Assembly: GCA_951813295.1 (NCBI GenBank)
Contig: CATOTI010000002.1
Coordinates: 4,164,522-4,228,521 of the forward strand
DNA: 64,000 nucleotides
Direction: 5' to 3'
Origin: an uncultured Pseudomonadales bacterium
GTDB taxonomy: Bacteria > Pseudomonadota > Gammaproteobacteria > Pseudomonadales > Azotimanducaceae
The notes under the pieces were generated by a model. It did no database searches, was not told where the DNA came from, and saw only the letters and a program-made list of their open reading frames with translations. This document shows positions 8,617-16,753 of this stretch, one piece after another. How positions within the stretch are numbered: position 1 is the stretch's first letter; each line of letters opens with the position of its first letter. Position numbers and translations under genes: made by a program.

Positions 8617-9453
8617 CTAGTAGCTCGGTTTGGTCGGATGCGGTGTGAGTTGCAGCTCATGCGTCCATACCGACGGGTGTTGCCCGTGCAGGTAGTAGAA
8701 CGCATCGGCGATCTCAGCCGGATTCATGACACGCGCGGGCTCCTTTTGAGCGATCGGCAGAGCGCGGGTACCGGGCGAGTCGATGAGTCCGTCGATGACG
8801 ACGTTGGCGACGTGAATGCCGTGCTCCGAGTATTCCTCCGTCAGCACTTGGGCGAGTGTTCGCATCATCACGCGGGGGTAGTAGAGCGACTGACCGGTGT
8901 AGCGCTTGCGGCCGCGTAGCGATGCCGCGTTGTTCGAGAAAAGCAGTGATCCCGAGCCGCGTTCGCGCATCGCTGGCAGGACTTCCTTCGCGACGAGGAA
9001 GGGTCCGCGCGTGGCCACGTGGTGGGCGGTGTCGAACATCTCGACGGGGATGTGCTCGAGCAGCTCCATTTCCGGTGGCAGGTCGCGCCCTTCGATGTAA
9101 CCGGCGTTGTAGACGACCACGTCGGGTTGACCGAACGTTTCACGAATGGTCGCAAACGCCTGGGTGATCGATGCCTCCTGTGAGACGTCGAGTTCGACGA
9201 TTGCGACGGATCCGCCCGCGGTACGGATCGCCTCGGCCAGTGGTTCGGCGTTGGCGGCCGTTCGCGTCGTGATTGCAACGTCGAAGCCCTCGGCCGCGAA
9301 ACGCTGGGATATCGCGCCGCCGACGCCCCATCGTGCCGACACTTCAATATCGGAATCGTCGATGTCTTCACCGTGGATCAGGCGCGTGTTGCGTCCATCC
9401 GACTGCCACTTCGAGGTGGCTCCGATCACTACTGCGACGCCACTTGTTGCCAT
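8617..9453 (-). CDS. SDR-like protein with altered cofactor loop and no catalytic lysine
   Basis: A 278-residue Rossmann-fold protein. After the first strand (VAVVIGATS, residues 6-14) the glycine-rich loop is interrupted by about 25 extra residues, rich in Asp and Arg, before GVGGAISQRFAAEG resumes. VYNAG replaces the usual NNAG. At the active site the order is SNNAAS, then SLYYPRVMMR, where a normal SDR has Y-x-x-x-K; the lysine position is Met. The protein may therefore be catalytically changed or a non-enzymatic binder. It begins 10 bases after the MFS stop and is part of the operon. Confidence 0.85.
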   Translation of the reverse strand: MATSGVAVVIGATSKWQSDGRNTRLIHGEDIDDSDIEVSARWGVGGAISQRFAAEGFDVAITTRTAANAEPLAEAIRTAGGSVAIVELDVSQEASITQAFATIRETFGQPDVVVYNAGYIEGRDLPPEMELLEHIPVEMFDTAHHVATRGPFLVAKEVLPAMRERGSGSLLFSNNAASLRGRKRYTGQSLYYPRVMMRTLAQVLTEEYSEHGIHVANVVIDGLIDSPGTRALPIAQKEPARVMNPAEIADAFYYLHGQHPSVWTHELQLTPHPTKPSY

Positions 9454-9463
9454 ACGCTACTCC

Positions 9464-10702
9464 CTATTCGTTTGATCGAAATTCTCGAATCGGTTTCCAG
9501 AAACGCCAGATCGCGAGGGTCGCGACGATCGATATCACGCCGCCGAGCACCATCGTGTTCGAGGCACCGATCGCGCCTGCCCAGGCACCGACCCAGATAG
9601 TGCCCACGTTGTTGGCCGTTTGCGCGGCCAGAATGAGGATCGCGAAAGCCCGCCCGCGCATGTGATCCGGCGTCGTCAGCATGACGGTGGTCTGACGGAC
9701 GGCGACGGTGACGGAATCGGCGGCGCCCAGGAGCGCGATCGCGACCATTCCGAGAAGAAGCGTGTTGGCGAGACCGAACCCGAAGAGGATCACGCCGTAG
9801 GCGAGCGAGGCGTAAAGCACCAGCATGCCCTTGGCTCGATAGGCAACGAACAGCAGCGCGATGAACGAGCCGATGATCGCCCCGGTCGAGTTCGCGGCGC
9901 CGAGGAATCCCGTCGCGCTGGCGCCGCCGGCGAAAAGCCCGAGCGCGAGCACCGGCAGGATCTCGCGGTAGAACGACGCCGTCGTGATGCCGATGTCGAG
10001 CAGAAAAAGGCCGGGCAGAATCGGATGCTTGGCGACGTAGCGAAAGCCCTCGACCGTCTGTTGCACGGCCGAACCCGACGATTCATGGCCGCTAGCGCGT
10101 CCGGCGGCCCGCAGGAGCGGCGGCAGGAGTGCTGAGACGGCGGCGAAAGCACCCGCGACGAGAAACACGGTCGAGAGCCCGGCCGTCGTTGCGATCGCGG
10201 CAAAGATCAATGGGCCCATGATGGCCGTCGCGTTCGCGGACGCGGTATCGGTCGATGTGGCGACGAGCAGCAAGCGTTCCGGAAAGATGATCGGGATGAG
10301 GGCCGATCGGGCGGGACTCGCGATCATTTGCGACATGGCGGTGAGCGCAATGCCGACGTAGACCCATAGCGGCGAGAGCCAGCCGGCGGTATTCATGGTG
10401 CCCAGAGAGATCAGCACGATGGCCGTCAGCCCGTTGGCGAACATCATCAAGCGCTTGCGGTCGAAGCGGTCGGCGAGCGTTCCGCCCCAGAGCAACGCGG
10501 GTATCTGAACGACGAGTTGAACGACGCCGATCGCACCGACGAGAACGGCGGATCCGGTTTCGTCGAGCAGCCACTGCGACGTACCGAGGATGCGCATCCA
10601 GAGCGCCGTCGTGCTGGTGACGGTCGCTGCCCACAGGAGTCGGTAGTCGCGGTAGGCAAAGACCTGCCAGGGCCGCGGCCGCGTGGCGGGAACGGGCGCC
10701 AC
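9464..10702 (-). CDS. MFS transporter (MFS_3 / EntS-like type)
   Basis: A 412-residue protein with about 12 hydrophobic segments. The motif GGTLADRFDRKR between helices 2 and 3 is the MFS signature, and the YRDYRLLWAA N-terminus and RGRAFAILILAAQ segment are typical of the MFS_3 group of drug/siderophore exporters. It is likely a proton-driven exporter in the inner membrane. The GTG start lies 3 bases from the hydrolase stop, so expression is probably coupled to that gene. The exported compound is unknown. Confidence 0.9.
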   Translation of the reverse strand: MAPVPATRPRPWQVFAYRDYRLLWAATVTSTTALWMRILGTSQWLLDETGSAVLVGAIGVVQLVVQIPALLWGGTLADRFDRKRLMMFANGLTAIVLISLGTMNTAGWLSPLWVYVGIALTAMSQMIASPARSALIPIIFPERLLLVATSTDTASANATAIMGPLIFAAIATTAGLSTVFLVAGAFAAVSALLPPLLRAAGRASGHESSGSAVQQTVEGFRYVAKHPILPGLFLLDIGITTASFYREILPVLALGLFAGGASATGFLGAANSTGAIIGSFIALLFVAYRAKGMLVLYASLAYGVILFGFGLANTLLLGMVAIALLGAADSVTVAVRQTTVMLTTPDHMRGRAFAILILAAQTANNVGTIWVGAWAGAIGASNTMVLGGVISIVATLAIWRFWKPIREFRSNE

Positions 10703-10705
10703 TAT

Positions 10706-11635
10706 TTAAGTGTGTTCGTCGAGGAACGGCGTAACGGCTTCGATGAATCCGGTCGTGTTCTGCGAGTGAACGTTGTGTCCGCAGTCCGGCACGTCGACTC
10801 GGCGGCCGTGGGGTAGGGCGTTCGCGAAGCGGTCCGCCGCGTCGGGCTCGAGCACGTTGGAGTCACCGCCCCGCACGACGAGCGTCGGCACATCGATCGA
10901 TCGGACGTCGTCGAGATCGAGCGGACTGTCTTCGACTTCCACACGACGGCGGTCGGTCTTGCTGATGAACTTCCCGTCCGCTCGGCGGATCAGGTTGTAT
11001 TTGGCGGTTCGAGCGATGTGTTCGCGCGTCCGGTACGGGTCGTATTTGGAAACGTTGTCGAGGAATTCGTCCAGCGAATCGAATTCGCGATTGGCCTGGA
11101 TGAAGTTGCGGATCATTCGTCCACCAACTGGACTCATCTCCGGCCCTGAATCGACGATCACAAGCGCCTTGGCGATGCCCGGCGCGTTGCGCGCGAGCTT
11201 CAAGGTGACGCGCCCACCCATGGAATGGCCAAAAACGATGGGTGATTCGAGGCCGATTTCACGAATGAAACCTTCCGCGTCGAGTGCCATGGCGTCGGAT
11301 CGGTAGTCGAGGTCGCGGCTCCACTCCGAGTCGCCGTGGCCGCGTTGATCGACGGCGTAAACGTGAAACCGGTCGGCAAAATGCAGGCTGACGAGATCCC
11401 ACGAGTGACTCGATTGATTGCTGCCGTGCAGGAACACGAGCGGCGGCGCGTCCGGCTCACCCCACTCGCTGAAGTGCAATCGTTGGCCTCGAACGACGGT
11501 GTGGCGCGAGCGATAGCTGACCTGATCGGCATGTGGGACGCCGAGATCGGCCGCGGAACGCACGAGACTCGCGAACTCGTCGCTCGCGGTCATGTCGTGC
11601 GGGTTTGTGCCGTGCGCCAGTTCGTTCAGGTTCAT
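10706..11635 (-). CDS. Alpha/beta hydrolase
   Basis: A 309-residue cytoplasmic hydrolase. The oxyanion motif is HGSNQ (about residues 70-74), the nucleophile Ser138 is in GHSMGG, an acid is likely in the VRGGDSNV region and the histidine in CGHNVH. About 45 residues precede the fold. It resembles epoxide hydrolase/haloalkane dehalogenase-type and MhpC-like enzymes; the reaction is not determined. It opens the tight sub-cluster with the MFS exporter and is 75 bases downstream of the MBL-fold gene. Confidence 0.9.
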   Translation of the reverse strand: MNLNELAHGTNPHDMTASDEFASLVRSAADLGVPHADQVSYRSRHTVVRGQRLHFSEWGEPDAPPLVFLHGSNQSSHSWDLVSLHFADRFHVYAVDQRGHGDSEWSRDLDYRSDAMALDAEGFIREIGLESPIVFGHSMGGRVTLKLARNAPGIAKALVIVDSGPEMSPVGGRMIRNFIQANREFDSLDEFLDNVSKYDPYRTREHIARTAKYNLIRRADGKFISKTDRRRVEVEDSPLDLDDVRSIDVPTLVVRGGDSNVLEPDAADRFANALPHGRRVDVPDCGHNVHSQNTTGFIEAVTPFLDEHT

Positions 11636-11710
11636 GCGTCGTCCACGTTCTCGGGCGAGGCGGCATGATAGTGGTGTCGCCCGCGAAAAGGGATCAGACG
11701 TCGCGATGCG

Positions 11711-12331
11711 CTAGCGGCTACAAGCCGCGAGGATGGGCTCGACGAGGGTGGCGATCGATTCTGCGGCGACGAACGAATCGGCGTCGTCGTAACCCGCGCA
11801 ACCGATGAAAAAGTCGAACGAGAGGTCGTGAAGCCCTGTCATCGCGTTGGTCATGACCGAACGGCGTTGGTTGCCGACATGCCACTGCCCGCCTTTGCGG
11901 TACGCGAGATCGCCGACGAAGAGAAAGACCGCGTGATCTCCTTCAACGCGATAGGCGATCTGACCGGGCGTATGGCCGGGTGTGGGCACGGCCCGGATCC
12001 CGTCCGCGACGTCGCCTTCGACGAGGTCGACTGCGACGTCGACGGGACACCGCTTGGCAAACGCCTTTGCCTCGATGGTGCTGGCGACGAGCGGTGCTTC
12101 GAACCGGTCGGCGGCCTCGCGGCATCCCGGCCCGGCGAAGTGCCGGTCGCTCAAGAGAACCCAATCGACGCCGCCCAACGCCTCGAGCGCTTCGAACTGA
12201 TCGGACAGCGACACCGCTTTAGCGCGCGGAAGGAGGATGTTGCCTGTCGTGCGCTTCAGGAAGTGGGAATAGCCGAAACCGGCTCGTTCATTGGCCGAAA
12301 CGACGTAGAGATCGGGGAGAACTTCGAGCAA
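11711..12331 (-). CDS. Metallo-beta-lactamase-fold protein with degenerate metal site
   Basis: A 206-residue protein with MBL-fold layout: GGVDWVLLSD strand, then SDRHFAGPG where THxHxDH would stand, PTPGHTPGQ and FVGDLAY. The second histidine, the GHT histidine and the GD aspartate remain, but the first His, the Asp-His pair and the final His (here GCAG) are missing. It probably binds one metal or none. The start is TTG (12331), supported by AAGGAG nine bases upstream. It lies 18 bases after the esterase. Confidence 0.78.
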   Translation of the reverse strand: MLEVLPDLYVVSANERAGFGYSHFLKRTTGNILLPRAKAVSLSDQFEALEALGGVDWVLLSDRHFAGPGCREAADRFEAPLVASTIEAKAFAKRCPVDVAVDLVEGDVADGIRAVPTPGHTPGQIAYRVEGDHAVFLFVGDLAYRKGGQWHVGNQRRSVMTNAMTGLHDLSFDFFIGCAGYDDADSFVAAESIATLVEPILAACSR

Positions 12332-12349
12332 AACCGCTCACTCCTTCGC

Positions 12350-13261
12350 CTAACGCGCCGCGATCCAGCCGAGTTCGACGAGAAACTGATCGACCTCGGT
12401 CATCGTGGCTTTGAACATCGCCTGGCTGCGGCCGTGGTTGAAGAAGCCGTGTCCTTCGCCGTCGTAAGCGACGAGTCGACAGCTTCGACCGAGCGATTGG
12501 GCTGCGTGGCAGAAGTATTCCGCCGTGGCGTAGGGCACGACCCGATCAGCCGTCCCGTGCAGGACGATCGTCGGAGGCAGCGACTCGTCGAGATTGTGTG
12601 CCGGTGAGACCGTCTCCGGATCCGCGCCGACGCGTTCGCGCAGTGCTGCCAGTCGATTTGCGTCGATATCGTTGCCGGGAATCGGCGCCAGGGCGAGCGC
12701 CGGATTGAAAAGGACCAGCGCGTTTGGCTCGGCGTTCACATCGTTGGCGTCGTCGGCCGAATCGAAAGCGCTGATCGTCGCGGTGCTCGCCGCCAGATGG
12801 CCGCCTGCCGATCCGCCACCGGCCGCGATGCGCCTCGGATCGATGTTCCAGCGCGCGGCGTTCGCGCGAACGTAGCGCAGAGCCGAGCGCGCGTCGGCAA
12901 CGGCGTCCACCACCTCGGTTTCGTGACGTGAGCTCACGCGATAGTCGGCGATGACGGCCACCATGCCGCGCGAGACCAGCCATTTGGACTGTTCGATGAA
13001 CTGGCTCGGCGTGCCTTGCCGCCAACCGCCGCCAAAGAAAAAGACGATCGCCGGACGCGGTTCATTCGCTGCTGGCGTAAAGATCCAGAGATCGAGCGAG
13101 TGCCCGTCGATCGTTTTGTAGGTGACCCGATCATCCGCGTCGATGGGCGGCGGATACGCGGCGTTCTGTGCGTGCGATGACATGTAGACCACCAGAGTCA
13201 GAGCGACCGCGAGGGGCGCGATATAGCGCCGGATTCCGTTGGGAGGAAAAGACACGACCAC
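12350..13261 (-). CDS. Secreted alpha/beta hydrolase (HSL / acetyl-esterase type)
   Basis: A 303-residue protein with a signal peptide (about residues 1-31, hydrophobic AVALTLVVYMSS, likely cut after HAQ). FFFGGGW forms the oxyanion hole, Ser151 in GGGSAGG is the nucleophile, Asp lies in HGTADRVVP and His in GEGHGFF. It fits the BD-FAE/acetylxylan-esterase-like group acting on ester bonds in the periplasm or outside. The start is GTG with a poor ribosome site. It is the first gene of the minus-strand run and is divergent from the enolase-superfamily gene at 13321. Confidence 0.88.
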   Translation of the reverse strand: MVVSFPPNGIRRYIAPLAVALTLVVYMSSHAQNAAYPPPIDADDRVTYKTIDGHSLDLWIFTPAANEPRPAIVFFFGGGWRQGTPSQFIEQSKWLVSRGMVAVIADYRVSSRHETEVVDAVADARSALRYVRANAARWNIDPRRIAAGGGSAGGHLAASTATISAFDSADDANDVNAEPNALVLFNPALALAPIPGNDIDANRLAALRERVGADPETVSPAHNLDESLPPTIVLHGTADRVVPYATAEYFCHAAQSLGRSCRLVAYDGEGHGFFNHGRSQAMFKATMTEVDQFLVELGWIAAR

Positions 13262-13320
13262 GTCCGGTTAGCTTCTCGACGTCGGTATCGTAGGCCAACG
13301 ACGCTGAGATGGAGAGCTTT

Positions 13321-14466
13321 GTGCGAATCACCGAGATCAAGCCGTATGCGGTCTGGGTCGGCAATCGGAACCAGATGCTGGTGAAAGTCGAGACGGACGA
13401 AGGGATCTACGGCTGGGGCGAGGCTGGTTTTTCCGGACGGGAACTCGCGGTCAAGGGGGTGGTCGAGCATTACCGTGAGTTCCTCATGGGTCGTGACCCG
13501 ATGCGCCGCGGCGGGTTGTGGCAGGAGATGTATCGGAGCCAGTACTTCGAAGGCGGGCGCACTTTGACGGCGGCGATTTCCGCGATCGACCTTGCCCTCT
13601 ACGACATCGTCGGCAAAAAGCTCGGCGTACCGGTGTATGACCTCCTGGGTGGACGTCATCGCGACGAGGTACCCGTTTTTGCGACGACCCCGGGGCCGTA
13701 CGGGCCCGACATGATCGAGCAGGCACGCGAATTCATGGAGAGTGGAATCACCGCCTTCCGGCTCTCCTACGACGGCATGGACATCAATCGCGGCGGCGTC
13801 TTCGAGCCCCGCGAATCGATCGCCAATTCCGCCGAATGGCTCATCAAAGCCCGAGCGGAACTCGGCAATCAGGCCGTCATCGGCGTCGACTATCACCACC
13901 GGCTGAACGTCGCGGAGACGGCGTCGTTCTGTCAGATGATGCCGTCGCATACCTTGGACTTCCTCGAAGAACCGATCCGCGACGAGACGCCCGAGGCCTA
14001 CGAGGTTCTGCGCGGGATGACGGACGTGCCGTTCGCGATCGGTGAGGAGTTCGCCTCGAAGTGGCAGTTCCTGCCTTACCTCGAACGCGGCATCACGAAC
14101 TACGCTCGTGTCGATGTCTGCAACGTCGGTGGCTTCACCGAATCGATGAAAGTGGCGGGTTGGGCCGAAGCCCACTACATCGATCTGATGCCCCACAACC
14201 CTCTAGGGCCAGTTTGCACGGCTGCGTCGGTGCACCTCGGCGCCGCCGTGCCGAACTTCGCATGGCTGGAGATCAACCTCGCGCGAGCGACGAACCCGGA
14301 CTACGAGATCTTTCCGCAACAGGTCGAGTTCGACGGTCGCGTGTACCGCTTGCCGGAAGCGCCCGGGCTCGGTGTCGACGTCGACGAGACGAAGCTTTCC
14401 GAACCGTTCGCGTTCTGGGAACCACCGCACCCCACGCGGCGCGATGGATCGCACACCAACTGGTAG
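13321..14466 (+). CDS. Enolase-superfamily acid-sugar dehydratase (galactonate/mannonate dehydratase-like)
   Basis: A 381-residue protein of the mandelate racemase/muconate lactonizing family: N-terminal capping domain (1-120), then a barrel carrying the metal ligands in VDYHH (Asp, with the catalytic His two residues on), FLEEP and IGEEF, and the second His in MPHNPLGP. D-x-H plus a later H is the pattern of D-galactonate and D-mannonate dehydratases, which remove water from aldonic acids to give 2-keto-3-deoxy acids. GTG 13321 is chosen because GGAGAG ends four bases before it; ATG 13309 would add four residues and has no ribosome site. Its neighbours point to sugar-acid catabolism. Confidence 0.87.
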   Translation: MRITEIKPYAVWVGNRNQMLVKVETDEGIYGWGEAGFSGRELAVKGVVEHYREFLMGRDPMRRGGLWQEMYRSQYFEGGRTLTAAISAIDLALYDIVGKKLGVPVYDLLGGRHRDEVPVFATTPGPYGPDMIEQAREFMESGITAFRLSYDGMDINRGGVFEPRESIANSAEWLIKARAELGNQAVIGVDYHHRLNVAETASFCQMMPSHTLDFLEEPIRDETPEAYEVLRGMTDVPFAIGEEFASKWQFLPYLERGITNYARVDVCNVGGFTESMKVAGWAEAHYIDLMPHNPLGPVCTAASVHLGAAVPNFAWLEINLARATNPDYEIFPQQVEFDGRVYRLPEAPGLGVDVDETKLSEPFAFWEPPHPTRRDGSHTNW

Positions 14467-14469
14467 CGG

Positions 14470-15267
14470 CTAGATCGGCTTGGGTGCGCCGGGACGTTCG
14501 ATCCAGGTCTCGCCCGCGCCGTCTTCCGGGTCGAACCCGACGATCCGTCGGGTGTCGTCCTTCTCCCAGATCCGGAGTTCGTTGTCCGACATACCGTGCA
14601 CGATCGCAAACCCGACGTGCTTCGGCGCTTCGATGCATTTCTCGATGAATCGGGCGGCGTCAGCGTGTGAGAGCCACAACGACAGGGCCGCGGCGCTGAA
14701 GCTCGGATCGTCCGGCGTCATCACCCAGCCGATACGCATGCAGATGACCGACAGTCCGAACGCGTCATGGAAGTAGGATCCCAACGATTCGCCGAACGCC
14801 TTGCTCACGCCGTAGTAGCTGTCCGGGCGCAGGTGTGTCGCCGTCAGCGGTTCGATGGGGTGGCGGATATCGGCGAGGCGACCCTCGTATACCGCGCGGT
14901 AGGGATCATCCTTCATCGGGTAGTAGCCGACGACATGGTTGCTACTCGCGAAAACGACCCGGCGCACTCCGGCCTCTCGTGCTGCTTCGAAGACGTTGCG
15001 AGTGCCGATGATGTTGTTGTCGAGGACCGAGTCCCAACTGGCGCGAGGACTCGGATCAGCGCCGAGGTGAATGACGGTGTCGACGCCATCGAAGCGGGGT
15101 CGGATGGCGTCGAAGTCGGCGATCTCGGCGACGTGGAAATCCTCGGGTAGCCCGCTTGGCGTCGGCTTTCTATCGATCCCGACGAAGTCGTACGTCGCCG
15201 AGAGCTCTCGACAGAGGATCTGGCCGATTTGGCCCGCCATTCCGGTCACCAGTATCTTCCGCGCCAC
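14470..15267 (-). CDS. NAD-dependent uronate dehydrogenase-like SDR
   Basis: A 265-residue extended-SDR protein. ILVTGMAGQIG binds NAD, HLGAD and FASSNHVVGYYP are followed by YYGVSKAFGES with the catalytic Tyr-Lys, and the RIGW and LWLSHADAARF segments close the fold. The FASSNHxxGYYP and YGVSKxFGES motifs are shared with bacterial uronate dehydrogenases, which oxidise glucuronate or galacturonate to aldarolactones. GTG 15267 has an excellent GGAGGAAG ribosome site; the frame runs on to 15453 without support. It is divergent from the second enolase-superfamily gene and convergent with the first. Function is likely but not proven. Confidence 0.82.
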   Translation of the reverse strand: MARKILVTGMAGQIGQILCRELSATYDFVGIDRKPTPSGLPEDFHVAEIADFDAIRPRFDGVDTVIHLGADPSPRASWDSVLDNNIIGTRNVFEAAREAGVRRVVFASSNHVVGYYPMKDDPYRAVYEGRLADIRHPIEPLTATHLRPDSYYGVSKAFGESLGSYFHDAFGLSVICMRIGWVMTPDDPSFSAAALSLWLSHADAARFIEKCIEAPKHVGFAIVHGMSDNELRIWEKDDTRRIVGFDPEDGAGETWIERPGAPKPI

Positions 15268-15304
15268 AGTCTTCCTCCGCCGATGAAAACGAAAGGATAG
15301 CCAT

Positions 15305-16420
15305 TTGAAGATCACGGAAATCAGAACGCGTCGTCTCAAGGTGATCGAGACGATGGGCGAAATCGTCCCGGCCTGGCCCGGCGCTGCGATGACCTTCCGA
15401 CGGGGCGGCGGCGGGTTCGTCGAGATTTCGACGGATGAAGGCATCACCGGCATCGGCCCCTGGGTGGAGCCCGGGGCTATTCAAGCGGCCAAGGCGATGC
15501 TCGTCGGTGAAAATCCCTTTGCGATCGAAGTACTCGCGAGACGCATGGCGCATGGCTTGCGGCCGCGCAACTACGGCGGCATCGCCGGATTCGACATTGC
15601 ACTCTGGGACATCATCGGCAAGGCGAGCGGGCAATCGCTGCGTGACGTGTTCGGCGGTGGCGATGACGCGGTCACGCCGTATGCGAGCCTCGTTCGGCTG
15701 TCGGAACCTGCTGAACGCGCCGATATGGCAACGTCGCTCGAGGAGGCGGGTTGGCGGGCGATCAAGCTTCGCCTGCATCACGAGGAAATGGCGGACGATA
15801 TCGCCACGGTCGCCGCCGTGCGTGATGCCGTTGGAGAGTCGATGACGCTCCTCGTCGATGCCAACCAGGCGCAATCGTCGACGCCCTGGCAACCTGGCGT
15901 GCAATGGAGCTATTCGCGCGCGCTCAAGACCGCGCGGGAACTGGAGCAACTGGGGGTGTTCTGGCTGGAGGAACCTCGACCGCGGTATGCGTTCGAGGAA
16001 ATCGCGCGGCTGAACGCGGCCGTCGACATCCACATCGCCGGTGCGGAGAACAACGTCGGATTGCACGAATTCACGCGCATGATCCGGGACGATGTGTACG
16101 ACATCGTTCAGCCCGAATGCATGGTGCTCGGGGGGCTGACGACACTACGGAAAATCGCAACGCTCGCGGAAGCGTTCGGCAAGCTCTGCGTGCCGCATCA
16201 CGGCGGCGGCGACATCGGTGTGATTGCGCACCTGCACCTGGTGGCGTCGTGGACGCATGCACCGTTTCTCGAGCTGCTCCACGATCCGCCGATCGGTGAT
16301 TACCGGCATCGGTTCGAGATGTTCGTTAATCCGCCGACTGTCGAAGACGGACGATTGTCGGTGCCGTCGAGCCCAGGCTTGGGCGTGGAGATAAACCCCG
16401 ACTGGATCGAAGACGACTAG
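15305..16420 (+). CDS. Enolase-superfamily enzyme of the mandelate racemase subgroup
   Basis: A 371-residue barrel enzyme distinct from the gene at 13321. The catalytic base motif is IKLRLHH (K-x-R), the metal ligands are in VDANQ, LEEPR and GAENN, and HHGGGDIG supplies the second-face His/Asp region. The C-terminus (PSSPGLGVEINPDW) is shared with galactarolactone cycloisomerase-type enzymes, so it could act on the lactone made by the adjacent dehydrogenase; that is inference. It starts with TTG, supported by GAAAGGA eight bases upstream. Its stop codon lies inside a perfect 16-base inverted repeat. Confidence 0.87.
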   Translation: MKITEIRTRRLKVIETMGEIVPAWPGAAMTFRRGGGGFVEISTDEGITGIGPWVEPGAIQAAKAMLVGENPFAIEVLARRMAHGLRPRNYGGIAGFDIALWDIIGKASGQSLRDVFGGGDDAVTPYASLVRLSEPAERADMATSLEEAGWRAIKLRLHHEEMADDIATVAAVRDAVGESMTLLVDANQAQSSTPWQPGVQWSYSRALKTARELEQLGVFWLEEPRPRYAFEEIARLNAAVDIHIAGAENNVGLHEFTRMIRDDVYDIVQPECMVLGGLTTLRKIATLAEAFGKLCVPHHGGGDIGVIAHLHLVASWTHAPFLELLHDPPIGDYRHRFEMFVNPPTVEDGRLSVPSSPGLGVEINPDWIEDD

Positions 16421-16446
16421 GTGCGGCTAGTTCGATCCAGTCGGGG
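16396..16446 (-). terminator. Perfect 16-bp inverted repeat, likely terminator
   Basis: CCCCGACTGGATCGAA (16396-16411) is exactly inverted at 16431-16446. Between them CTAG (16417-16420) can pair with CTAG (16427-16430) to extend the stem beyond a five-base bulge, leaving loop gtgcgg. On the minus strand the stem is followed at once by TTTAT, as in an intrinsic terminator for the transporter transcript; on the plus strand no T run follows. The repeat spans the stop codon (16418-16420) of the enolase-superfamily gene. Confidence 0.65.
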
Positions 16447-16456
16447 CGGTTGTGTC

Positions 16457-16495
16457 GGGGTGGTGGGCCCGGGGAGAGAAGCGACCCACCACTCC
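16457..16495. repeat. Second hairpin, 11-bp stem
   Basis: ggggtggtggg (16457-16467) pairs with cccaccactcc (16485-16495) with one mismatch around a 17-base loop. It lies 10 bases beyond the perfect 16-bp repeat and directly after the stop of the small ORF at 16502, so the two hairpins form a double barrier between converging transcripts. No T run follows on either strand. Confidence 0.5.
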
Positions 16496-16501
16496 AACGC
16501 C

Positions 16502-16654
16502 TCAAGCTGTTTTCGCCTCCGGGCCGAAGAGCATCGACAGACCCCGGTTCAAGGCATCGATCTTCCCGGTCGCGAGCAGCAAGAACGTGATGCCGATCGA
16601 GGAAAGAGAGAAAGTGGCCATTACGATAAAGGTGATCAAAGCGGCGTCTGGCAT
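16502..16654 (-). CDS. Possible small membrane protein, 50 residues
   Basis: Unrecognised. An ATG at 16654, preceded by GGAG eight bases upstream, opens a 50-codon frame ending TGA at 16502. Residues 4-29 are continuously uncharged and hydrophobic (ALITFIVMATF, then SLSSIGITFLLLATG), long enough for one transmembrane helix, followed by a short charged tail KIDALNRG and FGPEAKTA. It is in the same direction as, and 99 bases downstream of, the GPH transporter, and it fills the only gap above 300 bases in the window. Other frames here give no protein-like sequence. It may be a small regulator or accessory subunit of the transporter; no homology is known to me. Confidence 0.5.
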   Translation of the reverse strand: MPDAALITFIVMATFSLSSIGITFLLLATGKIDALNRGLSMLFGPEAKTA

Positions 16655-16753
16655 CTTCTTGGGCTCCGTCAAAGTTCAGGAGCACTTTGACGAAGTCGTC
16701 CCAGCCGCAATATTCGGAATGTCCCTTAAGGAAATCCCCGTAGTCGTCGCTGC

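Noticed and set aside
13198..14196. 332-codon minus-strand frame opposite the enolase-superfamily gene
   Set aside because: It lies antisense inside a well-matched enzyme gene, its sequence has no family features, and such long shadow frames are common in high-GC DNA.
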